From positions 133,501-197,500 of the forward strand of contig QVRM01001219.1 in assembly GCA_003439945.1 (NCBI GenBank): a stretch of DNA of 64,000 nucleotides. Reading direction: 5' to 3'. The DNA is from Dermanyssus gallinae (taxonomy: Eukaryota > Arthropoda > Arachnida > Mesostigmata > Dermanyssidae). This document shows positions 11,901 to 23,125 of the stretch, piece by piece. Both the position numbers and the translations under genes were made by a program. The first letter of the stretch is position 1. Each line of letters begins with the position of its first letter. The notes under the pieces are model-generated. The model did not search any database and was not told the origin of the DNA. It saw nothing but the letters and a program-made list of their open reading frames with translations.

Positions 11901-12702
11901 CCGTTACTGATATCTTCAGTTATATCTTCTGAAGATGTCATTAACGTTGCATCTAAGAACCAAAAATACAGGCTGGTAAAAGTGTGACAAACGCCCAGTA
12001 AGCCAAATGTATATATATATATATATATACATATATATGCAAAGAGAAGAACTGCCAGACTGTAAATATATTGGTTATCTAGTCAATCAAATCGACACGC
12101 GATTATCATCACGCCTGCCACGCGTTGGCCTCTAATGGCATGCGTATAATTTAGGCACGTTTGAGAGAATCATTTATTGAGTCGTTTCGCTCTTGTCACG
12201 TCGGTCTCAGTGCAACTGCCACAATGTCACTCCGCCAGCACCAGTAAGTATGATCAACTGTCGCCAATTTCGTAGCTCCGCTTTGTTTCCTGTAAGTCCT
12301 TTTTGACGGACTTCACGCACGATATCTCTCCTTCTTCTTTAGTTGTTTCTTTCAGTTCCCCCTTAGGGTCTTTCTTTTTCCTTGGGGTGAGTTCTATCCA
12401 TTGTTACCTGATGAACAGTAGCGTACGCACAGGTCGTACATACACACATACGCACGAACCTCCGCGCTATGGCTATCCCGGGATAGTCTGCCCTTCGATA
12501 AAGCGAGCTAAAACTAACTTCATCTGTTGTTCGATGTTGAGAGGAGACCGACGACGATAGTAACAATAACAACAATGGCGACTACTTGTGTAGAAGTATA
12601 CACGGTGAACGTCGTCGTCGGCTCTCCTTGAGTGAATTTTTGCACACTATAGCTTTGTGTTATCAGCTGTACAATAAGTCAAGTCAGTAAATCAGAAGTC
12701 AG
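5310..12702. other. Gene-poor region between the first gene and CUL3
   Basis: I see no supported gene. The region holds a (TA)n tract at 8852-8898, another at about 12008-12039, a TC-rich stretch at about 9480-9860, a GTA/TAG triplet run near 10305-10330 and a GTT/GTC run near 10618-10650. A potential CUL3 polyadenylation signal (AATAAA on the - strand) is at 12173-12178. The longest open frame, on the - strand at 9952-10605, contains poly-Tyr, poly-Thr, Lys/Glu and poly-Asn runs made by triplet repeats and is not treated as a gene. Confidence 0.5.
8852..8898. repeat. (TA)n microsatellite
   Basis: A pure AT dinucleotide tract of about 47 bases in the intergenic region. Confidence 0.95.
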
Positions 12703-12925
12703 TCAATCGAGAGAGCCTTGAATGTCATCGTTAGTCGGTACTTGGTCGGTCTCGCCTCCCTCCCGGGCAGTTACGACTGGCCGTGCCGCCCCACTCGATC
12801 TCCGCCGAAATAGTCGACTCACTCTGTTAGCCACCCCAAGCCGGGAGCCGGTAGATACGCGGCCCCCTGACAGGGGCGAAGCCGGCATACCCGACTCGCC
12901 CTCCATGAAGTACGTGTACTTTGTC
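12703..12925 (-). CDS. CUL3: CUL3 terminal exon with a long C-terminal tail
   Basis: The acceptor gtctcactctag joins in phase 2 to the previous exon and completes the Arg codon of PEDR. The exon continues [12 protein letters not shown], so YTY aligns with the YTY of the normal cullin end (KVYTYVA). The frame does not stop there: it runs on through a Ser/Arg-rich stretch ([16 protein letters not shown]) to an acidic end ([10 protein letters not shown]) and TGA at 12703. That adds about 66 residues beyond the usual terminus. An alternative terminal exon with the short ending cannot be excluded, but I did not find one. Confidence 0.75.
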
Positions 12926-15900
12926 CTAGAGTGAGACGAACGGGTTACGTTTATATATACATGTTTATAGACGAATATCATATAATAAAAGCAAAACAAA
13001 AATGCAAACATAAGACAGCAGATTGTGCTAGAGGTAACAAATTAATCGCAAAATAAATTGAGCTAAGAAAGAAAACGAAACACTTGACTAGTTCAAATGT
13101 TGCTTTTGGTCGCGTCACGACAAACCCTTTGACGGCATTTTGCCTTGACAGGAATGTTTCCGCAAAACTAAACGTAGAAAAAATAAAACATGCTAAATTA
13201 CAGCGCGCCGTTGTGGGCGATAACGCCGGCAGGTTCGCGTACCTGTCCTCTGGCGATCGTTGCAAGTACTCGCGCTCGATAAGACCCTCAATTCGCTTCT
13301 TAATGAGTGATGGTGATGGCTGGAAGCGCGACTTTAGTTGGTCAGTAACCTCAGCAACTAAGACGGCATGCTGCATGCTTTTCCGCGCCTTCATGATTCG
13401 CACGATGGCCGCCTCAATCTCGTACTTTCGGTCGTCGTCAACTTTACGCTGCGTCTCGTTGCGTTCGGGTTCACTTTCACCACGCGCCGTAACTGCTTGG
13501 ATTTTGACGCGGTAAAGCTTCGACGCAAACGAGTCGTTCACCGACAACTCGTCCGTGGCCGCTGAAAAAAAAACGGCGAACATATAATCGCAACAACGCG
13601 AAAAATAACAACAACACCGGCTTACACGCATGTATACCAGGCACAAAACAAAGAAAGCTAGCGCTATTCCCCAGCTTAGCACAGCATTTTCGCACACCCA
13701 TCGTCTGGGCAACTCAGCTAGAACTAGCCTCCGCCTACTCATCGTTTTTTGTGTAAAATAACAATTAACAAATATACACATAGGGAAGGAAAGCTTGCAT
13801 GCAGCGAAACTTGGCCGTAGCTACGTACCAAATTCCTTGTTCTTTGGGTTCTTAATAAGGATTCGCTGGGTAGGCTTGCCGAGAGAGAGCGATTGCAGGC
13901 TTCGCACAAGATCCTTCTCGGCAATATCCGTTTCCTGCTTGATTTCTTCAAATGTGAACTTGTCTTTTTTGTTGAACAGCATGAGAATGCACATCTGGTA
14001 TGTGCTCACCGACAAAATGTGCTTCCGGAAATTGCCTCGAGCTGAAACGTTCATTGCCAACAGTTAGCTTAATCTAAGAGGAACGCAGTTGTGCAAACGA
14101 TATAGGGTCTGTCTAGAGAAAAGCAACTTGTTGCTACATGTTCATATTGTTCGTACACTTATGGATTTATTGACATCATAGAGGAGGCATATGGCCCTAT
14201 TCTAAACAAAACTGACTGTGAACGTCAAACTTACCTGCAGGTGCTTCCGATGAACACTCGTCGCCATCTTCCTTGCGTGGGCCGTAAAAAGTAGCGTTCA
14301 AATCGGCAGAGCCAAGTTGCGGCTGCAGGGTAAGCTGACGTCCATTATGCTTGTTTAGGTAGAACTTTTTAAACGCCTCGAAGGCTTGCATAGCTGCGAA
14401 GGGGATGTTGCACTTCGAGCTAAGGGTTTGCGTTGGCCAAAAGCCTGTCGTGAGCACACGAACTCCGAGGTCCACTCCATGTAACTGAACCGCTTGATCC
14501 GTCACGTGCCTGCGGAATTCGTCGTGCATCGTATTGGACAGCGAAATATCCTTGAACATACCCTCGAGCTTTGATGTAAACTGACAACCACACTCCGTTT
14601 TGAGCTTCGAGATCATATTCTTCTCCACATCGTCTGACACGCTTTTGTTAAGTAGCAGTCGCTTCGCAAGGTGTTGTTTGTAGTAACGTTCGAACATGTC
14701 CTTCTCCTGGAGATAGCGGAATAGAACCATCGTTTTATCCAGAACCGTTTCAATGTCCTGCTCCGTCATGCCTTTAACGCCCTTCTTAAGCTTGTCGTCG
14801 ATAAACAACGACAGATACTCGGGCGATTTCTTGTTAAGGTTTAGAAAACTCTCGAAGTCACTGGCAATCATGTGCTTGAATATGCGCTCACTGTTAAATG
14901 ACTTGACCAGAAATAGATCCATTTTGTCCTTGAGGTCGAGCAGGCTCTGAACAAAGCTGAGGGCATCGCCTTTAGCGTCATCTGTCACCAGCGCCCGACC
15001 TTGTTCCCGCAGATACGCCGACACGCGCTCAACTAAGCACTTCAAGCCTTCGGGAACTCGCGCGAACAAAAGGTACATTCGATTGAGGTCGTCGACCTTC
15101 TGGTTCTTTAGCATGTGGACCACGCCGGAGTTCTCCATCTCGAGCACCGTCTTCATATGTACCGTGATAAGTTCATGTTCTACCACCTTGACGATAGCCC
15201 CTTCCGTGCCCTCGTCCAAATAATGCTTCGCTCTCTGGCTCTCCTCGTTGATGCGCTGCTCAACTTTAGCGACGTATGACGACGCACTGTTGTCGGCTAG
15301 AAAACGTTGACTTTCGCTACGGTAGAACTCAGTACTCTGCAGAAGGAACGGTCGCTCAAAATCTTCCTCGTAAACGCTGCGATTATGAATGCCCAAAATG
15401 ACGAGCATTTGACATGCGTTCTTAATGGCGGATCGATCCACGACCTCGCCACGCCGCTCTTTCATCACCATCTGTAGTAGCGTCTCCCGCAGCCGATCCC
15501 GAATACAACCATGGCGGACGACCTGGTCGCGGAAGATGATTAGCCCCAGATTGTATACGTTTTCCTCGTTGTACTGGGCCACATACACCTGGCAAACACA
15601 GTGATAGGAGAATCACGCATATAAGGAATCAGGTCTAGTGTTAGGAATTAGTTAGTGATAGGAGAATCACGCATATAAGGAATCAGGTCTAGCGTGATAT
15701 ACTCCGTTGCAAGCATGATCATATAAAACAGTTTAACGGACTATGCGATATTTCGCAGTTAAATATACTTGGTTCACATCACAGACGCGCAATCCAAATA
15801 TGGCATAAATCAACCAGACGAGACATTCTCGTAAATTCCAACTGTGTGTATATTGCCTAGATGTCACTACAATATAAACAACAAATACAGCGGGCATTAG

Positions 15901-18900
15901 GCGCATAAGTGCCTCCTGTCATAAGTTAGCCGGACCTACTCGTCACTACCATGCCGATGATCTGGTATTTATTCTGCTGCCACACATTACATACACAGTA
16001 CATACCCGATCCAAACACAAGAGGTCCATTGCGTCTGCATTGTCTAGCTGTCGTTACAATAAAAACAACAATAAGTCGCGCATCAGACACGAACGTTTTT
16101 CTCTGATGTCATGAATTCACCAGAATTACCCTTTACCATTACAAGCTGATTGTCTGATGTATATTTTGCTGCCATTTGGTGTGTACGTACCCGATCCACA
16201 TACATGAGGATGTCACGAATCATGATCATGCTCGTCTGGTGTTCGTTCCATGCGTTGTTCAACGTCTGCAGGAAATTGTTGTTGAGAGAGTTGAGAACGT
16301 CCACCCGGACCTTGTTCGTCAGGTGCTCGTTGACCACTTCACGCAGGCCGTCATAGACCTTCTGGCCGTGCTTGTTAAGCACCATCGTGTACGCGTTACG
16401 ATAGAGCTCCTCAAACGACAGGCCATAATTGTTCTTCTTTTGGATCTCCTGGATTGCGCTCTTGAGGTGGTTCCAGATTTCGGCTACATACCTCTCATCC
16501 ATAGCCGTCTACAAGACGAAGATCAAAACAGAAAATAGGCAGACAATGATCGTTAATGGATCGCTCGGTTCAAACGTAATCGATCGATCAACATGTCGTA
16601 ACGAGCTGATGCGGTCACTCAGCAAACTCAGCACTGCTAGTAGCCAGACTACATGCAAACACACTTCGCGCACAACGTATCCACTTATGCTGCCCCTGCA
16701 GACATAAAATAGTAACATATGTATTTAGATATACACATGTCAATAATAAACCAATCAGTCAGCCATATAAACAACAATTGTGAAGGCTGCAGTAGACCCG
16801 TGCACACACACACTGTGCTTTCCAGATACCCGATAAGCCTCCAATTAACTGCAAGTCGTGTTTCTGGAAAGAAGTTTCACTCATCGTTGCGGCCAACACT
16901 GTCGTTATGTATCCGAATGTAAATGTGCCGCCGAACTGCAGACGCTCAAGAAACGATTTGATGAACTCTTGAAACAGCTTAAAAGTAACAACAATACAAC
17001 GATGCGAGTGGCTGACCTACGCCCAACCCAACAGGTCAAGCAAAACGTGCCACATCGACATCACACTACACGCCACGTCGTCTTGGCTTCAACGGCGATC
17101 CACGCAAGAATGTGAACACACCAAAGAACGGACGAGCCGTAACGACGCACGTAACGACGGTCACAAACAAGATGACAGACTTGCAAGTCGTAAACGATCG
17201 TGACGTGCCCGAACGGCCAAGGTTAAAAGCATTATTCCTAACACGCATCGCACTCTCACACTCGAGCGACGAACTACAGCAATATGTCACCCGTTTCGTA
17301 GGCCCCGATGGTGAAGTAAACGTAACAGAACTGACTGGGTTGAACCAGGCATATTACAACAGTTTTCATGTTCAAGTCAGAGAGGAGAAATTCCAAGAGA
17401 TACTTGGTCCCGCGGTTTGGACAGAAGGCAGCCGCTTCCGCCCCTATCGTGGCCAACTAAAACCATATAGAATATACAGCGTAAGAGAAGGAGGGTCGGG
17501 CATAGGAGAAAAACTAAGCAGGCTAGACGAGTCCTTGCAGCACACTCCGATGTGACTGGAGTCCCGATTAAATAACTCGCCAAGACTAAGAGGTCAGTCG
17601 AAATGCCTCTTATGGAACGTAGAATCGTTGGCATCACTGTACGAGACGTCAGGAGAGAACGAATTTAGTGAGCCAGATATTATGTTTTTAACCGAGACTT
17701 TTTTAACCGACATGACACGCATTACATTTCCAAATCATAAGGCGTTCCACGGGCTAGCGCTGAAATCACAGGGATATGGGCGACCAAAATGGGGTGTGGC
17801 AATAGCAGTTCGGACATCAGAGTGGGCTCGCCAAATTAAATGTACCGCCCGCCAGATCATTGTAGAACTTTGTGACTATTATTTAGTGTGTATATAAAGC
17901 CCACCCGACAAGAAGCCTGTAGATATAATACAAGATATTGGTGATTGTCTAAGTTATTGTAAAGACTCGCCTAAGAACGTTATAATAGCAGGAGACCTAA
18001 ACGTCAACTTATTAAAAGATGACGCGCGCCAGACGGGCTTTATGGTGGGTATTAATGAAATTGGATTGAACATCGAGAACACATCGAGAACAGAGAAGAG
18101 AGGTCCATTGCCTCAGCACATGGCAAGCACTGCAAAGTGACATTCGACCTATTACGCCCCGTACCTCACAATAAAATTGAAGATCAACAACAGCTTAGTC
18201 GAATACTGAACACAAACGCGCTAGAACAGGCCCTTAAGTCACTACAATATACGTGTGATATAACTACGCAGAGTATAATCTTAGATGGGCAATTTCCCAA
18301 GCAGCCAGGCCGAGAAAGGAAATGAAACCGCGGTTACACAAACCCTGGTTTGATCAAGAATGCAAGTACAGGAAACACATCATATGTACCCATAATGACA
18401 TGAGCAAATTAGGTTTACAAGAGTTAGCTCTCCTAAAAAGAGTATTCAAGGCCATTAAGAAAGAAAAGAGGCTCCGATACGATGAAAAACAGAGAATGCG
18501 TCTCATACACGACAGCGTATACAAGCCGTGGCTTCTTCTCCCGACACGTCCGGCCACAGGTAATCCACTAATTAATGACATTGAATGGACAACACATTTT
18601 ACAAATCTTCTCAGCGGTGAGACGACTCTCCCAATGAAAGACCCCGGATCTGAGTTCATCCCTTTTACGGAAGCCGAAGTAAGACTAGCAGTTAAAGCAA
18701 AGCAAAATAACAGGTCAGCGGGGCCAGACCAAATCGTGTACGAGCACTTAAAGCGCAAGATAAGTATGTTATGCTCCCCATTAACGAAACTTTATAATAT
18801 GTGCCTACGCGAGGGTAAAATACCAGATGAGTGGAGAAAAAGCTACCTACAACCTATATATAAGGGCAAAGGAGATGCTACAGACACAAAATCATACCGA

Positions 18901-20690
18901 GGCATCTCCTTAACAAGCGTGATGTATAAAGTGCTCACTTCGCTCATCGCCTCGAGGCTCTACGAGCGCACAATCGATGAACTCCCAACTGAACAACACG
19001 GATTCCTTCGAAAACGCTCAACTGCAGGCGCTTTAAAGTTTGTACTGAACCATGTAGAAGAACGGAAGGCTCAAGGAGAAATTACCTACGCAGCATTTGT
19101 TGACTTTAAACCGCCTTTGACTGCGTACCCAGGGATCGCCTTTTGCAAGTCATTCACAGCAGATACGCAATTACGGTCCCGATGTATAACCTCTTGCATG
19201 ACATGTTAGTTTATAACCACATATTTAATAAAAACGGCGACCATTACGTCAGGGACCCAATCATACAGAGAACCGGTGTCGCCCAGGGAAACTCTATAAG
19301 TCCGTTTTTATTCATCCTATACGTGGCAGGTCTGACGGAAGTTCTACAAAAAGTAAAAGCACCACATGCCACCGCAGATCGCCGTATAAAAATAAACGGC
19401 GCCTTGGTAGAGGTAGTAAGTTACTTCCCATACTTGGGAGTGACGCTAACTTTAAGACTCTCGTTTGGAAGGCACATAGAAGAAAAACGGGCCAAAGCAA
19501 CGGCAGCTATAATGCTTCTTGGAGAACTTCGTGACACTGACCTAAAAATTGCCGTCAACCTCTTTAAAATAAAAATAAGCTGACAGACTTCAAAAACATC
19601 GACCGAGTTAAGAACTGCTTTATACAACGTGCACTTGGACTACCTAGCAATGCATCGGCGACATTAGCGTTTGCACTATGTCGAGAGAGAACCTTTACGG
19701 AGGACCATATCTTACGGAATACCATTTAGTGCAGATGCCTTGAACCGATACCTAGTGTTTAGAGAAGAAAGAAATGTTAATTTTGTAATGTAGAACTATA
19801 CAGATGGACCCGCTTTTTCCACAGATAAGTGGAAAAAGGCTCTACAATCAAATCGGACCCTGTTGTGTAGGATAACCTGGCATGGTTATCACCATTATAT
19901 ATGTCTGAAAGGAGCGTGTTATGAAATTGACGAATGTGTGTGCAAATTTTGTGGAGAAAGTAACATCAACCGCTACCACTTGACACGATGCGCGTCAATC
20001 GACGCACAATCACTGCAGGAACGTGTGAATTACCTGTTTAGTTGTAACAGTGAATTATAAGGCATACAAATTACTTGTAACTACCAATGATATGGTAAAT
20101 AAACTGAATGATAAACAACAATTAGAAACGCTGATAAATATACTCCATAGCATAGTCCGAATGAGAATTGTGCACAGCAATTTTTAGAGACCGGCTAGAG
20201 AAAGTACACCCTGCACTAGTGTGTACTTTTTCTCACACCTGATTATTGTGAGATTGTTTGGTATGATATGTTCTGTGCTAGCGCCCTGTTAAGACAAAAC
20301 TTGTAGAAACTGAAATGTGGCGTCAACCTCCAAAATCAGCCACGTGCAAACTCGCACCACTACAACCAAAGTAACCAGACAATTGCCTGTAGTTAATTAG
20401 CCCTGCTAACCAAGCAAACAGTCGAACGCCTACAGACCCCGCAAAGAGGTAAATGACTGGACCTTCTTCAACACCAAATCAAGATCTTGAATCTTGGAGA
20501 GCCATAGAATCATTGCGTAAAGTCAGAATAGCGAAAAAAAATGCATATAAGTAAATATAGGCATTATACGCGCGTACGTAATAGCGTACATCTCAAATCG
20601 CAAATAAACCCTAACTGACACTAGAAATTAAAAAATCTTAAAATTCTGACCCGTGCCCAATGGACGCACCATACTGAAAATCCTCAAACA

Positions 20691-20753
<63 letters not shown>

Positions 20754-23079
20754 CAAACAACGATACTGTGGAATTAACGGATAATAAGCATACATGTTAC
20801 GTACGACATGTCATTGATTTCGACAGGAAGCAAAGCAGAGAGTAGGTGCCCAGTAGGTCAGGAAACCTAGAAATAATGCCATTATCATCATGTCTCGACT
20901 TATCAACGAAGCAACTCAAGTTTCAGTATGATAATCGCTTAGCTCTGGTCAACGATGTGATCCTCCTCCCGGAATGTATAATCCCTAGTACTGCAAAAAA
21001 AATAAGAGTTAACGTGGGCTCTACTTTGTTTAGCTCTTTAACCTCTTTCAGCTTTGGAAAACGCGAAAGGCGAAAATACATTTTTTCAGAGAAAAATCAG
21101 AAAAACGCAATAATCGAAAGGTAATTTGGCTAAGAGTAAGTATAACTAAATATAACCGAGCACTAATACAACCCCCTCTGTTAAAGCACACAGCTGTAAA
21201 TGAAGATATTCCAACAATAAAAACAACAGCGTGATATACAGTTTCATTATACAACTATAAGGCACCACACTCCAGAAAGCTTATGTATAATTATTTCACA
21301 GCGTTGTAACCATTTAGGTCTGCCGAGTTATATCCACATTCTGGTTCTAGCTGCGAAGTATAGAAGGGGCTCTCTGTCGGTCTTTCAAAGTGTATCCCCT
21401 TGGCACGGCAACTGTATCCATTACTTCGGTTAGGTTCGTCAGAGGAACTAGAAAAACATTTTTTTAAGGAGGTTGTTTTTAATTCTAGACTATCCCCCGT
21501 CCTCTACGGGCTAAGAACTTAACCTGGGGTATATCTTCAATGCACCGAGAGCCGGCCATGTTAAAATATCTAGGGTTTTCCTAACAGTCCTTGTGGCAGG
21601 ATGGACGCTGAGGAACTAGCTATTATATAATGGAACCTACTTGCTCTTGGCGTTTGGTTGGTCTACGCAGCTACAATTCTGTTCGTCTCTACCCATGGCC
21701 CGATGCACGCTTCTTCATAACAGACTTATATGGGCTTTCTACGGCAGAAGGACGTAGCGGCATGACAATGCGGAGCCAAAGTTTCTCAACTACAACCTCA
21801 ATCACAGTCAACAGAATCAACAAAAACTAACAAACTCTACCCGAGCAGAATTTCACGCACATGGCCAACGAATCATGCCGTGTGCGACTGGGTTCGTTCG
21901 ACATACTCATCGGAGGTCAGAAAAGCAACCGACAATCTACTAAGCTAACTGCATCGTGAATGCAGGTGAGCGTTTATCTATACGCTAGACGGCGAACACC
22001 AGCAGGGACCACAATAGCCCCAATAACGTCAACAACGCGATTCTACGAAACGGCGATCACGACGATATTGTCAGCAATCACAGCCGCCATTTTGACGGTT
22101 GCTGAGAACAACAATGACAATAACAGATCATGACAACAACAATGACAAAGTTACGTAGGCTTGTGCGAAGCTTAGTGCCGCAGGTATTGTTCCGTTACAA
22201 TAATTGTGCATACTACAATGCATACTATATTCGTGTATTTTATGTCGTCACCTTATCAATTTTCCGTCGCCACTGCTGATTTTAATTCAGCTCCTCCCCT
22301 TCCTCTTCCACCGGTACTCCATCTTAGGCAAAGATTTCTGAGAGCTAGGAAATATACTTTTTGGGGGGATTTTGCCTAAATAGAGCTTTTCAACCAGCCC
22401 GTTAATCCAGAGATCAATAGGCCTCGCCCCCTTTTTAGCCATTTTTAGGACTGCGCCGGCTTTACTCGGCAAATTTGCACCTTCGCGTGGGTTTTTTTTC
22501 ACAAATCGTTGCGAAAGCTGGAATGGTAACTGTCAAGCACAGAACCCAAAGTACCACACACCAAAGTGTGTCATGCCTATTCAAATCATTACGTACACTC
22601 CTGACATGTTCGATTACAACAAACAGAACACGCACACCCGGCATCGAACATACGATGGAGCGCACCAGAAGCCAGGAAACTATTACGCACTAGCTACCCA
22701 CGGCGCCTCGATACGATAATCAAGCATATCGTTGTTGTTCTTGCTATCGTGATTGTTGTTGTACCAGTCCCTGTTCCCCTTACTCAACCACAACGCTTCT
22801 GCTGAGCAACCATGAAACTAACATCGCCACCTAATAACCATTGATGTTTCGGTGAGCTCGAGATGGGAATGCATCTCAAATACCGATGGCACATTTGCAC
22901 CCATCAACCGACGTGAATCAAGAGATCATTGGCAGCCTTCTGAGAGCATCGTCGTTCAGATGACGACGCGACGAGGCGGTGGACTCTACACCTGACAGAA
23001 AGATTCGGAACTGATTACTAAAAAATACAAGCTTCCCTTGAACAATCCCTACTGAACGCAGGTTAATATATATAGGAGA

Positions 23080-23125
<46 letters not shown>

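Noticed and set aside
12220..12250. Short ATG frame (MSLRQH) ending in a strong donor gtaagt at about 12246
   Set aside because: It could be a first exon of a + strand gene, but no following exon was identified and six codons are too few to judge.
22287..22502. 71-codon - strand frame (starting [19 protein letters not shown])
   Set aside because: It looks mildly protein-like and basic, but no homologous copy in the window, no splice partner and no family could be recognised.
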